In this document: piece by piece, positions 16,293 to 25,772 of the stretch
How positions within the stretch are numbered: position 1 is the stretch's first letter
How the letters are laid out: every line of letters begins with the position of its first letter
NCBI RefSeq assembly: GCF_025685545.1
Contig: NZ_JAGSYC010000026.1
Coordinates: 682,001-746,000, forward strand
DNA length: 64,000 bases
Direction of reading: 5' to 3'
Source: Granulicella paludicola
Lineage (GTDB): Bacteria; Acidobacteriota; Terriglobia; Terriglobales; Acidobacteriaceae
Made by a program: the position numbers and the translations under genes
The notes under the pieces: model-generated
What the model saw: the letters and a program-made list of their open reading frames with translations, nothing else
Databases searched by the model: none
What the model was told of the DNA's origin: nothing

Positions 16293-17954
16293 ATGGCTAC
16301 TGCTACTTCACTATCTGACATTCCCGAGAGCAAACCTGTAGCTGAGGCGCATGCGCCATGGCGACCCAGCATCAACCCGTGGATCGTTGCAATGACGGTG
16401 ACGTTGGCGACATTCATGGAGGTGCTCGACAGCTCCATTGCGAACGTGGCGCTGCCGCATATCGCCGGCGGCCTGGGTGCGACCCAGGACGAGGCGACCT
16501 GGGTGCTGACGGCCTATCTGGTGGCAAACGCCGTGATCTTGCCGGCGGGCGCGTACATGACGACCTTTATCGGTCGCAAGAAGTTCTACATGATCTGCGT
16601 GGCGCTGTTCGGTATCTCGAGCGCGTTATGCGGCATTGCGCCGACGCTGCCTCTGCTGGTGTTCTTCCGGATTCTGCAAGGTATTGGCGGCGGTGGTCTG
16701 GCTCCCTCGGAGCAGGCGATCCTGGCCGACACGTTCCCGCCGGAGAAGCGCGGACAGGCGTTTGCGATGTACGGCCTCGCCGTGGTGTGCGCTCCGGCGA
16801 TCGGACCGACGCTGGGCGGCTACATCACCGATAACTTTGACTGGCGCTGGATCTTCTATCTCAACGTGCCAATTTGCCTGCTGAGCCTGTTCCTGACGCA
16901 CCGCATCGTGGAAGATCCACCGTGGGTTTCTAAGGAAGTGAAGGAGAACCAGAAGGGCGGTGTGCGTCTGGATCTGCTGGGCTTCGGGCTGGTGGCGCTG
17001 ACCTTCGGTTCGCTGGAGTTTGTGCTGGATAAAGGCCAGGAGGATGACTGGTTCGGCTCGAAGATCATCGTGTTCTTCGTGGCTACGATGATCGTGGCGT
17101 TCATCGGCCTGCTCTGGTGGGAGCTGAAGCTGATGCGCGAGAAAAAGAAGCCGCTACTGAACCTGACGCTGTTTACCAGGCCTCAGTTTGCGATCAGTTT
17201 TGTGCTGATGTTTGTGCTGGGTTTCTCGCTGTATGCGACGACGATTCTGATTCCGCAGTTTGTGCAAACGCTGCTGGGGTATACGGCAGAGCTGGCGGGA
17301 CTGGTGCTGTCACCTGCGGGCCTGATGATGATGTGCATGATGCCGGTGGTCGGCGTGCTTTCGGGCAAGGTCGATCCACGCAAGCTGATCGGTTTCGGAT
17401 TTCTGAACCTGACGCTGAGCCTGGTGTGGATGGCGAACCTTGACCTGAACCTTAGCTATGGACAGCTGGTGTTTATGCGCTGCTTCCAGGCTTCGGGACT
17501 GGCGTTCCTGTTCATCCCGATCAACACGATCGCTTATATCGGCGTGGCGCAGAACGAGAGCAACGACGTTTCGGGCCTGACGAATCTGGCAAGAAATATT
17601 GGCGGCTCGTGCGGTACGGCGTTCATGGCAACAATGCTGACGAGGCGTTCCCTGGCGCACCAGACCTCAATGATTCGGGCGCTGACGTACTCGAACCCGG
17701 CGTTCCGTGATCAGTTGAACTCGCTGGCGCGGGGGTTCAAGGCGGGCAATGGCACGAGCGCGACGAGCGGGCCTTCCCTCGGCGCGACGCACCAGGCGAT
17801 GGGCTATATGTACAACCAGATGCTGCGGCAGTCGGCGGCACTGGCGTACGTGGACATCATCCGGTACCTGACGATCTTCTGCGCCTGCATGCTGCCACTA
17901 TTGTTCTTCATTCCGAAGCCGCCGAAGAACGCGGCGCAGAATGCAGGACACTAA
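16293..17954 (+). CDS. DHA2-family drug efflux MFS transporter, EmrB/QacA type
   Basis: A 553-residue inner-membrane permease with 14 predicted helices. Seen: DHA2 signature at the first helix, LDSSIANVALPHIAGGL near 45; motif A-like GAYMTTFIGRKKFY near 88; and antiporter motif C with APAIGPTLGGYITDNFDW near 170. It probably exports amphipathic drugs or metabolites with proton antiport. No HlyD-type adaptor (EmrA) or outer-membrane channel lies next to it, unlike classic emrAB, so it may act alone or with adaptors elsewhere. A strong terminator follows. Confidence 0.9.
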   Translation: MATATSLSDIPESKPVAEAHAPWRPSINPWIVAMTVTLATFMEVLDSSIANVALPHIAGGLGATQDEATWVLTAYLVANAVILPAGAYMTTFIGRKKFYMICVALFGISSALCGIAPTLPLLVFFRILQGIGGGGLAPSEQAILADTFPPEKRGQAFAMYGLAVVCAPAIGPTLGGYITDNFDWRWIFYLNVPICLLSLFLTHRIVEDPPWVSKEVKENQKGGVRLDLLGFGLVALTFGSLEFVLDKGQEDDWFGSKIIVFFVATMIVAFIGLLWWELKLMREKKKPLLNLTLFTRPQFAISFVLMFVLGFSLYATTILIPQFVQTLLGYTAELAGLVLSPAGLMMMCMMPVVGVLSGKVDPRKLIGFGFLNLTLSLVWMANLDLNLSYGQLVFMRCFQASGLAFLFIPINTIAYIGVAQNESNDVSGLTNLARNIGGSCGTAFMATMLTRRSLAHQTSMIRALTYSNPAFRDQLNSLARGFKAGNGTSATSGPSLGATHQAMGYMYNQMLRQSAALAYVDIIRYLTIFCACMLPLLFFIPKPPKNAAQNAGH

Positions 17955-17972
17955 GGCAGGAGCAGGGAAGAG

Positions 17973-18013
17973 AAAGGCGGTTCAGAGCTGGATGCTCTGG
18001 CCGCCTTTTTCGT
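17973..18013 (+). terminator. Rho-independent terminator after the MFS gene
   Basis: AAAGGCGG (17973-17980) pairs with CCGCCTTT (18001-18008) and CAGAGC (17983-17988) with GCTCTG (17994-17999), giving a two-part stem with a small internal bulge, followed by a T-rich run. It separates the exporter from the convergent DUF72 gene. Confidence 0.85.
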
Positions 18014-18040
18014 TTGCGGGTGAAGCGGTCATGAGGTGAC

Positions 18041-18775
18041 TTACAGAAGGTTCTTGAGAGTGATCGCATCCGCGAAGGCATGGTTCTGGGCGGTGTTGTC
18101 GAAGATGACCCAATTGTTGGTGGGATGTTTACGAATACGGGTGGCGAGAGTTTCGAGAACCGCCGGTTCATAGGGCGACCAATATTTCCGCGGAGATCCG
18201 TGCAGGCGATAGTAGCGCAGGCCCGGCCAGCCCCCCGGTTCGGCGGCTGCCGGGGAGCCTGCGGGCGGATCGGCCATGGCGCGCGCCACTTCGAACTCGC
18301 GGAGAAGGCGGTCCACCGGCAAGGTAAACCAGGAGGCATGGCGCGGTTCGAGTACAAGTGGTCCGGAGTGGAGCTCGCGGACAGTCTCGAAGAACTCGCG
18401 AGCGGTGCCGAGGTCGAAGGCTAGCTTCGGCGGAAGCTGAACCAGCACTGGGCCGAGCTTTTCGCCGAGTGGACGAACGTTGTCAAAAAAGGAGGCGAGG
18501 AGAGCGCCAGCGCGGACGAGCTTTGCTTCGTGGGTGATGGACTTGGCGAGCTTCACCACAAAGCGAAAGTCCTCGGGCGTGGTGGTGGCCCAGCGTTCGA
18601 AGGTCTTTGCCTGATGCGGGCGGTAGAACGTGGAGTTGATCTCGACGGCGTTGAGAACGCCGGAGTACTTCTCGAGGTGTGTGCCGGTCGGAGCGCAGAC
18701 AGCGGCGTGGATCTTGGGAATGACCCAGCCTGCGGTGCCGATACGAATCAGGGGAGCGGTCGATGCTTTAGCCAC
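18041..18775 (-). CDS. DUF72 family protein
   Basis: A 244-residue cytosolic protein of the DUF72 (YecE) TIM-barrel family. Typical features: IRIGTAGWVIPK at the N-terminus, EINSTFYRPHQAKTFERWA near 48, a KLAKSITHEAKL block near 73, and VLEPRHASWFT near 145. YecE proteins have no agreed biochemical role; a nucleic-acid or enzymatic activity has been suggested only by structure. It is the only gene in its transcription unit and is divergent from a DJ-1/PfpI gene. Confidence 0.88.
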   Translation of the reverse strand: MAKASTAPLIRIGTAGWVIPKIHAAVCAPTGTHLEKYSGVLNAVEINSTFYRPHQAKTFERWATTTPEDFRFVVKLAKSITHEAKLVRAGALLASFFDNVRPLGEKLGPVLVQLPPKLAFDLGTAREFFETVRELHSGPLVLEPRHASWFTLPVDRLLREFEVARAMADPPAGSPAAAEPGGWPGLRYYRLHGSPRKYWSPYEPAVLETLATRIRKHPTNNWVIFDNTAQNHAFADAITLKNLL

Positions 18776-18972
18776 AGGAGTTACTGTAACCGCGATGCGG
18801 GCGGGGCGTAGGGCTGAGGATCAGCCACTTGCGAAACGGTCGCAAGGTCTCTGACGCGATGAACACGAGGGTAGGGCGAAGCGTTCCGCAGCCCGGAGCA
18901 TCGGCATCGTACTAAGTGCTGCAACCAGCAGCGTGATGTGCCTTGAAAGAGAAAGGCCCGAGGGAGAATTCG

Positions 18973-19560
18973 ATGAGCAGCACGAAACAACTTACGGGAA
19001 AGAAGATCGCCATTCTGGCGACCGATGGGTTTGAGCAGACAGAGCTGACAGACCCGAAGAAGAACCTCGAGGCTGAGGGAGCGACCGTAACGGTGCTTTC
19101 TATCAAGCCGAGTGAGGGCGGCAAGGAAGGCGAGATCAAGGGCTGGGACAAGACGGACTGGGGCAAGTCTGTGAAGGTCGATGGCCTGGTCTATGACGCG
19201 AAGACGGAAGACTTCGATGCGCTGGTGCTGCCGGGTGGTCAAATCAACCCGGACAAGCTGCGCGTGGATAAGCAGGCTGTCGCGTTTGTGAAGTCCTTTG
19301 TAGAAAGCGGCAAGCCGGTGGCGGCGATCTGCCATGGTCCCTGGATGCTGGTGGAAGCGGACGTGGTCAGGGGCAAGACGTTGACCTCCTGGCCGTCGGT
19401 GAGTACGGACCTGAAGAATGCGGGAGCGAAGTGGGTCGACAAAGAGGTTGCGGTCGATGGCAACCTAATAACCAGCCGCAAGCCGGATGACATTCCCGCT
19501 TTTTCGAAGGCGATTTCGACCGCGCTGTTAGCGGGACACTCGAACTCTAAAGCCGCGTAG
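18973..19560 (+). CDS. DJ-1/PfpI family protein (type 1 glutamine amidotransferase-like)
   Basis: A 195-residue protein of the DJ-1/ThiJ/PfpI superfamily. The nucleophile elbow carries Cys in VAAICHGPWMLVEA near 117, preceded by the family Glu in TDGFEQTELTDP near 26. The length fits stress-type PfpI proteins (YhbO/YraA-like), linked to deglycase or protease-like protection of proteins against aldehydes; activity is debated in the family. AGGGAG 6 nt before ATG 18973 supports this start over TTG 18943. A hairpin terminator follows. Confidence 0.88.
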   Translation: MSSTKQLTGKKIAILATDGFEQTELTDPKKNLEAEGATVTVLSIKPSEGGKEGEIKGWDKTDWGKSVKVDGLVYDAKTEDFDALVLPGGQINPDKLRVDKQAVAFVKSFVESGKPVAAICHGPWMLVEADVVRGKTLTSWPSVSTDLKNAGAKWVDKEVAVDGNLITSRKPDDIPAFSKAISTALLAGHSNSKAA

Positions 19561-19580
19561 GCAGGTTGCGGGGCAAGAGC

Positions 19581-19607
19581 GAAGGGCCACCTCAACGGTG
19601 GCCCTTC
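19581..19607. terminator. Bidirectional hairpin between convergent genes
   Basis: An 11-bp perfect stem (GAAGGGCCACC 19581-19591, GGTGGCCCTTC 19597-19607) with a 5-nt loop, followed by GTTCTG. It lies between the DJ-1/PfpI stop and the stop of the minus-strand aldo/keto reductase. Confidence 0.75.
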
Positions 19608-19628
19608 GTTCTGTAGTGGCCGGGTTAG

Positions 19629-20684
<1,056 letters not shown>

Positions 20685-20926
20685 GGTGTCTCCTGTCAGT
20701 TGAGTAAGGAATGATGCATAAGGAGTAGAGAGCCGACAATATAGTTCGCGATAGGTTGGATGATCGCTTGCTGTGGGTGGTCGCAGGCGTACGGGTTGAA
20801 GGAGCGATGAGCGGACTAGACAGGAATTTGGCAGCTGAGGCGTTTCCGGTCTCCACGTGAAGCTCGATTGGATACCTCAAGGCGCACCGCAGCGACTGAA
20901 GCCGGAATGTTTGCCGATGCTTTTTG

Positions 20927-21640
20927 TCACGGATGAAGCCGCGACTTACCGTCCGTACTCTTATCGAAGTCACGGCTGACGCCAAGTTTGAGGGCGGCCT
21001 CGTCAAGTGCTGCCTGGGTGCGGAAAAAGAGTTGCTGCGGGTTGGAGTGGGGATAGAAGCGGATGATGATCTCGCGGCCTTCGACGGCGTCGTCAGTGCC
21101 ATTGCGGAAGGGATAACCAAGGGATTGAAGCAGGTGGAGTGAGCCTTCATCGCCGGAAGGGTTGCCATCGTCAGCGACGATGCCGAAAACGGCTCGATGG
21201 GTGCGTTTTGAGTAGACGGCGACAAAATCTCCAAGCTGCACGCCATGGCGCTTAGCGGCGTTGCCGCGGACGATGTAGTTGATCTTCGTGGCGTCGACGT
21301 AGCGACGGACGTTGCGGGGGTCGGTGAGATGCGGGTCAGTGAAGGCGGTCTGCGAGATATAGAGGCCGGGGAAGGGGTCGTGTGGGCCTTGCAGGATGGG
21401 GAGCTTGGGGTTGTCGTCGTCGGTGAGGTAGCCGACGATCTCGGCTTTGGGACGGGCGCGGTAGTGTGCGTTGCTGAGGACGTCGAGGGTGCGGCTGCCA
21501 GCAGGGCCATAGGCATTGGGCGCGCCGTCCACGTCAACATCCATGCGGTGGGTGAGGAGCTCGAAGGACGAAGGAGCAAGGGATAGGGGATAGGCGGTAG
21601 AGCTGACGAGGAGAGCCAAGGTCAGAGCAGCTGTGCGCAA
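20927..21640 (-). CDS. Secreted GH75 (chitosanase)-like protein
   Basis: A 237-residue exported protein with a signal peptide (residues 1-22). It starts at TTG 21640 with AGGAG 5 nt upstream, an unusual but well supported start. The mature part resembles fungal-type GH75 chitosanase folds: THRMDVDVDGAPNAYG near 30 (in GH75 an Asp-rich DMDIDCDG motif), INYIVRG near 112, GVQLGDFVAVYSK near 124, and DEGSLHLLQSLG near 155, where GH75 enzymes have Glu near the active site. The similarity is partial and by eye; chitosan cleavage is not assured. It may be a non-enzymatic relative. It stands downstream of no operon; the upstream gap is short. Confidence 0.5.
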   Translation of the reverse strand: MRTAALTLALLVSSTAYPLSLAPSSFELLTHRMDVDVDGAPNAYGPAGSRTLDVLSNAHYRARPKAEIVGYLTDDDNPKLPILQGPHDPFPGLYISQTAFTDPHLTDPRNVRRYVDATKINYIVRGNAAKRHGVQLGDFVAVYSKRTHRAVFGIVADDGNPSGDEGSLHLLQSLGYPFRNGTDDAVEGREIIIRFYPHSNPQQLFFRTQAALDEAALKLGVSRDFDKSTDGKSRLHP

Positions 21641-21762
21641 TGGTTCTCCTTTCAGCCAGATAGCGTCTGGTTGTTAGACGCGGATTTCCTGGTTGAGGAC
21701 GAAAGTGGTTTCGATTGTTGGAAAGCGTTTCTGCTTGGATGACAGAAAACAGGAAAGAGCGA

Positions 21763-21792
21763 AAAGAGGCCATCCCGCGGGATGGCCTCTTT
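21763..21792 (-). terminator. 14-bp palindromic terminator after the NHL lipoprotein gene
   Basis: A 14-bp perfect inverted repeat (AAAGAGGCCATCCC 21763-21776, GGGATGGCCTCTTT 21779-21792) with only GC between the arms. On the minus strand it follows the stop of the NHL lipoprotein and is followed by TTTTCGCTCTTTCC-like T-rich sequence. Confidence 0.85.
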
Positions 21793-21806
21793 CTTGCTCC
21801 GTTCGT

Positions 21807-23855
21807 TTAGGGGGCGGCGGGTGTCGGCAGGCGTGGGGTTGCGGTGGGGGCTGTTAGGCCGAAGAACATCACAACGTTGTTGTAGCCGTTGTTCGAAACC
21901 CAGAGGTTTCCACTGGCGTCGGGTGCGAGATCGAAGGGGTCCAGAAGTTTGGCGTCGAGGCCGTAGCCGCCGGCGGCAGTGACGGTGCCGCTGCTATTGC
22001 GGACGGTGGATGGCGAGAGAGCGGTACCGGGCGTCGTGGAGGTATTGCCGGCGAATTCGCTCACGGTGGCGTTGAGGCCGACGTCCGCGGGCTGGTAGTT
22101 GGCTACCCAAACGTTCTGCGCGGCGTCCACAATAATCTTGGAGGGATAGGAAAGGCCGCCCCCAATAAGGCCGCAGGTACCGGCGGTGGGCGTGAGCGTA
22201 GAGGTGCAGCCAGCACTGTCGCCAAAAAGAATCACGTTCTGCGGGTTGCCGTGGCAGGAGGCGCTTGATGAGGAGTTACTGTCGCAGCCGGGAAGAATCT
22301 CGCTCAGTGAGTTGGTGTAGTAGTTGGAAACCCAGGCGTTACCGATGCTGTCCGTGGCGATTCCGTTCGCGATGTTACAGCACGTGGGATTGGAGAGAAC
22401 GTTGCCGGCACTGTCGAAGTGAGCGACAGTGTCGTTGCCGCTGTTGGCGGTCCAGACCCCACCGCTGGCGTCTCCGGTCTCATCGGTGACGCCGGAAACA
22501 TAGCCGATGCCGCCATTGGAGACACCGTAGACGAAGCCCGCGGCCGGAGTGTAATTGAAGACGGTGTAGGTGGCATCGCCGTAATTGCCGACGATAATAT
22601 TGCCATTCTGAGCTGTGGACGCGGACTCAGGGAAGTAGAGGTAGTTGCTGCTGACATAGGTCAGGCCGCTGATGTTGATGAGGGAACCCAGGGTATTGCC
22701 GGAGGAGATGCCGTTGAGGCCGGAGATGCTGCTGGGATGCTCCTCAACGGTGACCCAGACATTATTGTGGGTGTCGATGGCGAGACCAAAGATCTCAGAG
22801 CCGAGCGTGCCCTTGCCGAAGCCACTGGCACCGCTCAGTGTGTTGCCCTGCGGGGTATAGGCATAGACGGCCCCATAATAGCCTGCGACCCACACGTTGC
22901 CAACGGAGTCGACAGCAAGCTCAGTGGGGTATGTAATGCCGCCGCCGGTGAGCGTCATGCTGAGCGTCCAGTCATTGGGCGCGGCGGTCAGGCTGGAGGT
23001 GAAGGGAGCGGTCTTGCTGCCGAGGGCATAGAGGGCGGCGACGTTCTTCGCGGGATGCTTGACGGCGTAAAGCGCGGCGGAGAGAGTGTCCGAGGTGCAG
23101 GTGCTGGAGCACTGGCCGGTGGTGGTAAACAGGGTCTGGCAGGCAGTGGAGCCGTCCGAGCCGGAGCAGGTGGCAATGGCGTTTGCGAGGGCCGCAACCT
23201 TACCGGTTTCGATGGTGTTGGTAGACGCCAGCGCCGAGCCGGGGGTGGTCCCTAGCGCAGGGTCGGCGATGAGTTGTGCATTGAGAAACGCGTTGGCGAG
23301 ACCGGTGGAGTTGGTGGCTGAGGCGCCGACACTGGTGGCCGAGCTCATGAAACCGGAGAGAGCCCAGGCCGCAGCGACTGTGGTGAGCTCGTTAATGCTG
23401 GTCTTGGTGGTGGAGGCCAGGCTGGCACAGGGGCCGAGAGCGTCGACGAGCACGAGCGAGGTGTTGTTGACGCTGCTGCTGAGGCCGGGATTGCCGCCTG
23501 TAGCAACAAGATATACCTCGGGCGTGAAGCTGGAGGTCGCCGTGGGGCAGGTAAAGCTGCCCGCGAGGGAGAAGGTACCGTCAGCGGCGGTGGTGGTGTA
23601 GGCGGCGGTGCTGGTCGAGCCTGTGCCGGACAGGTCTGTTGCGGCAGATGCGTTGCCAGTACTGCCTGCGACATAAAGCCGGACCTGCGCGCCGGAGACG
23701 GGGGTCTTGCCGCTATAAACGGTGCCCTCCATCTGGGTGTTGCCGGTCGTGGGTGGAATCACGGTTTGCGTTACAAATCCGCCGCAGCCGGTGAGGCCGG
23801 CGAGGAGGAGCAAGGACGACAATGAGAGAGCGAGAAACCCAGAGCAGCGGCGCAT
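21807..23855 (-). CDS. NHL-repeat lipoprotein
   Basis: A 682-residue surface lipoprotein. The signal peptide ends in a clear lipobox, LTGCGG, with Cys near 24. A carboxypeptidase-regulatory-like / Ig domain follows (about 40-125, SGAQVRLYVAGSTGN). Residues 125-290 are Ser/Thr-rich and helical. About 290-670 form an NHL/SMP-30-type propeller with repeats such as DSVGNVWVAGYYGAV, DTHNNVWVTVEE, DSIGNAWVSNYYT and DASGNLWVSNNGYNNV. It probably binds ligands or partners at the cell surface. TAGACT lies 9 nt before the ATG without a ribosome site. Confidence 0.85.
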   Translation of the reverse strand: MRRCSGFLALSLSSLLLLAGLTGCGGFVTQTVIPPTTGNTQMEGTVYSGKTPVSGAQVRLYVAGSTGNASAATDLSGTGSTSTAAYTTTAADGTFSLAGSFTCPTATSSFTPEVYLVATGGNPGLSSSVNNTSLVLVDALGPCASLASTTKTSINELTTVAAAWALSGFMSSATSVGASATNSTGLANAFLNAQLIADPALGTTPGSALASTNTIETGKVAALANAIATCSGSDGSTACQTLFTTTGQCSSTCTSDTLSAALYAVKHPAKNVAALYALGSKTAPFTSSLTAAPNDWTLSMTLTGGGITYPTELAVDSVGNVWVAGYYGAVYAYTPQGNTLSGASGFGKGTLGSEIFGLAIDTHNNVWVTVEEHPSSISGLNGISSGNTLGSLINISGLTYVSSNYLYFPESASTAQNGNIIVGNYGDATYTVFNYTPAAGFVYGVSNGGIGYVSGVTDETGDASGGVWTANSGNDTVAHFDSAGNVLSNPTCCNIANGIATDSIGNAWVSNYYTNSLSEILPGCDSNSSSSASCHGNPQNVILFGDSAGCTSTLTPTAGTCGLIGGGLSYPSKIIVDAAQNVWVANYQPADVGLNATVSEFAGNTSTTPGTALSPSTVRNSSGTVTAAGGYGLDAKLLDPFDLAPDASGNLWVSNNGYNNVVMFFGLTAPTATPRLPTPAAP

Positions 23856-23970
23856 AATGCCGTTAGTCTACTCGCATGATGAGCACGGAAGCCCTTATTT
23901 ATGTGGGCTCTCGTGACACTTTCGTAGTATTTGGGCGGATTGTGAAGGACCCAAAATGGGAGGGCAATAT

Positions 23971-24397
23971 GTGCAGGCGACCCGTAAGCCGAATTTTGTT
24001 TTAGACGATCATTCCTCTAGGCGGAGCATTACTGCGCCGCTCAAGCAACCTACCCGCAGGTTTCGGACGAACTGACACGGTCCTGTGCGCAACGGGCCGT
24101 TACGCGGCGCCATCCCCGTATGGACAACGCTCTCCCTGCCTATTTGGTCTTGCTCCGTGTGGGGTTTACCGTGCCGCTGCTGTTACCAGCAGTGCGGTGG
24201 GCTCTTACCCCACCGTTTCACCCTTACCTCTGATTGCTCAAAGGCGGTTTCTTTTCTGTTGCACTGGCCGTCTTCCAGCCTTGACGCTGGAATCCCGGAC
24301 GTTATCCGGCACACTGCCCTATGGAGTTCGGACTTTCCTCCCCCAGCCGAGGCGCTTGCACGTCCGGCTGGCAGCGATCATCCGGTCGCCTGCACAC
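23971..24397 (-). ncRNA. rnpB: RNase P RNA (class A)
   Basis: About 427 nt on the minus strand, the catalytic RNA that trims the 5' ends of pre-tRNAs. The P1 helix is formed by GTGCAGGCGACC at the 5' side (minus strand from 24395) and GGTCGCCTGCAC at the 3' side (ending 23971). The conserved CRI segment GAGGAAAGTCCG, the CRIV block GGGTGAAACGGTGGGGTAAG and the 3' ATTCGGCTTACGGGT region are all present in order. Ends are set by the P1 arms and could shift by a few nt. A -10-like TACACT (minus strand, 24407-24402) lies just upstream of the 5' end. Confidence 0.95.
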
Positions 24398-24401
24398 GTT
24401 A

Positions 24402-24407
24402 AGTGTA
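24402..24407 (-). promoter_or_regulatory. Candidate -10 of rnpB
   Basis: TACACT on the minus strand, 4-5 nt before the inferred 5' end of RNase P RNA, is in the right place for a -10 box. No strong -35 is evident. Confidence 0.4.
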
Positions 24408-24543
24408 GCAGTGCAGGGCGCGCAGCCAGGCTCCTAAGTATGGGGTGACAAAATATAGTAATTCCAAGTGTTCCGCATGAAGGATGTTGTCGGGTATCGA
24501 AGAACGCCGGTAGATTGCGGCGTAGACTGTGTCTGGTATCTCC

Positions 24544-25770
24544 ATGGAGAAAAAAGAAGCACTTGTCATGGCACTTCAGTCGCTGTGGGCGAATAAGCTG
24601 CGCAGCATACTGACGATGCTAGGGGTGGTGATCGCCGTCGCGAGCGTGATCGCGGTGGTGACATTGATCAATGGCGCGAACAATTACATTGCAACGAGGA
24701 TCAACAACCAGGGCGCGGACGTATTTACGATCTCGCAGCAACCTGCGTTTACGACCAGCTACAAGGAGTATTTGCAGTACCAGAAGCGCAAGATTATCTC
24801 GATGGAGCAGTACCTGACGCTGCAACAGGAGTGCACGAGCTGCCTGCAGGTGGGGGCACTGCAGTCGTCGGTGGGCCGGGTCAAGTTCAAAGCGCAGTCC
24901 AGCACGGACACGCAGATCCGAGGCTACACAACGCTGATGCCGGAGATGCAAAACCTGAACATTGTCGAGGGCCGCGGGTTTACCCAGGCTGACGATGAGC
25001 ACGGAGCGCACGTAGCGCTGGTGGGCTATGACATCTATGACAACCTGCTGAAGTTCGAAGATCCGATCGGCAAAGAGATCCGCGTGGACGGCGTGCCGTA
25101 CACAGTGATCGGGATGGGCGAAAAACAGGGTAAGACCTTGGGGCAAAGCCAGGATAACTGGGTAGCGGTGCCGCTGACGACGTTCCAGCGGACCTATGGC
25201 GGATCGAAGACGCTGACGATCTATGCCAAGGCTGGCAGTGGCGCGGATGCGATGGAGCTGGCGAGCGATCAGGCGCGGCTGATTATGCGGGAGCTGCGGC
25301 ACGATCGACCGGATCAGCCGGACAGCTTCACGCTGGCGACGAGCGATGCGCTGGCCGGATTGTTTTCGCAGATCAGCAACAGCATCGGCGGTGTAGCTGT
25401 TGCAATTGCGGCGCTGTCGCTGGTTGTGGGCGGCGTGGTCATCATGAACATCATGCTGGTGAGCGTGACAGAGCGGACCCGCGAGATTGGTGTGCGCAAG
25501 GCCCTGGGAGCGAAGCGCGGCGACATGCTGATGCAATTCCTGATGGAGTCCGGGCTGCTATCGCTCTTTGGCGGAATATTGGGTGTGGGGCTTGGTGTGG
25601 TGATTGCGAAGCTGGTCGCCCACTATGGCGGATTCCCGGCTGCCATCGCTCTGTGGAGTGTATTTGTAGGGTTGTTCGTGGCGCTATCGACAGGGATCTT
25701 CTTTGGGGTCTATCCAGCACGTAAAGCGGCCGATCTCGATCCGATTGTGGCGCTGAGGAGCGAGTTTTAG
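24544..25770 (+). CDS. MacB-type ABC transporter permease
   Basis: A 408-residue membrane protein. It has one helix near residue 25 (LRSILTMLGVVIAVASVIAVV), a large periplasmic MacB_PCD domain (about 55-275), and a C-terminal FtsX core with three helices after 280; the coupling segment NIMLVSVTERTREIGVRKALGAKRGDMLMQFL is near 305-336. It therefore resembles the MacB membrane half, but no ATPase domain is fused and no separate ATP-binding gene lies beside it. The next gene is a second permease 2 nt away. They probably form a heterodimer with an ATPase encoded elsewhere. GTG 24529 is an alternative start. Confidence 0.88.
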   Translation: MEKKEALVMALQSLWANKLRSILTMLGVVIAVASVIAVVTLINGANNYIATRINNQGADVFTISQQPAFTTSYKEYLQYQKRKIISMEQYLTLQQECTSCLQVGALQSSVGRVKFKAQSSTDTQIRGYTTLMPEMQNLNIVEGRGFTQADDEHGAHVALVGYDIYDNLLKFEDPIGKEIRVDGVPYTVIGMGEKQGKTLGQSQDNWVAVPLTTFQRTYGGSKTLTIYAKAGSGADAMELASDQARLIMRELRHDRPDQPDSFTLATSDALAGLFSQISNSIGGVAVAIAALSLVVGGVVIMNIMLVSVTERTREIGVRKALGAKRGDMLMQFLMESGLLSLFGGILGVGLGVVIAKLVAHYGGFPAAIALWSVFVGLFVALSTGIFFGVYPARKAADLDPIVALRSEF

Positions 25771-25772
25771 CG

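Noticed and set aside
22419-23255. A 278-codon plus-strand frame opposite the NHL lipoprotein
   Set aside because: It is the antisense shadow of a Gly/Ser/Thr-rich repeat protein and resembles no family.
24085-24448. Open frames of 80-105 codons across the rnpB region
   Set aside because: They run through conserved RNase P RNA segments on the opposite strand. Similar frames are a common misannotation over rnpB.
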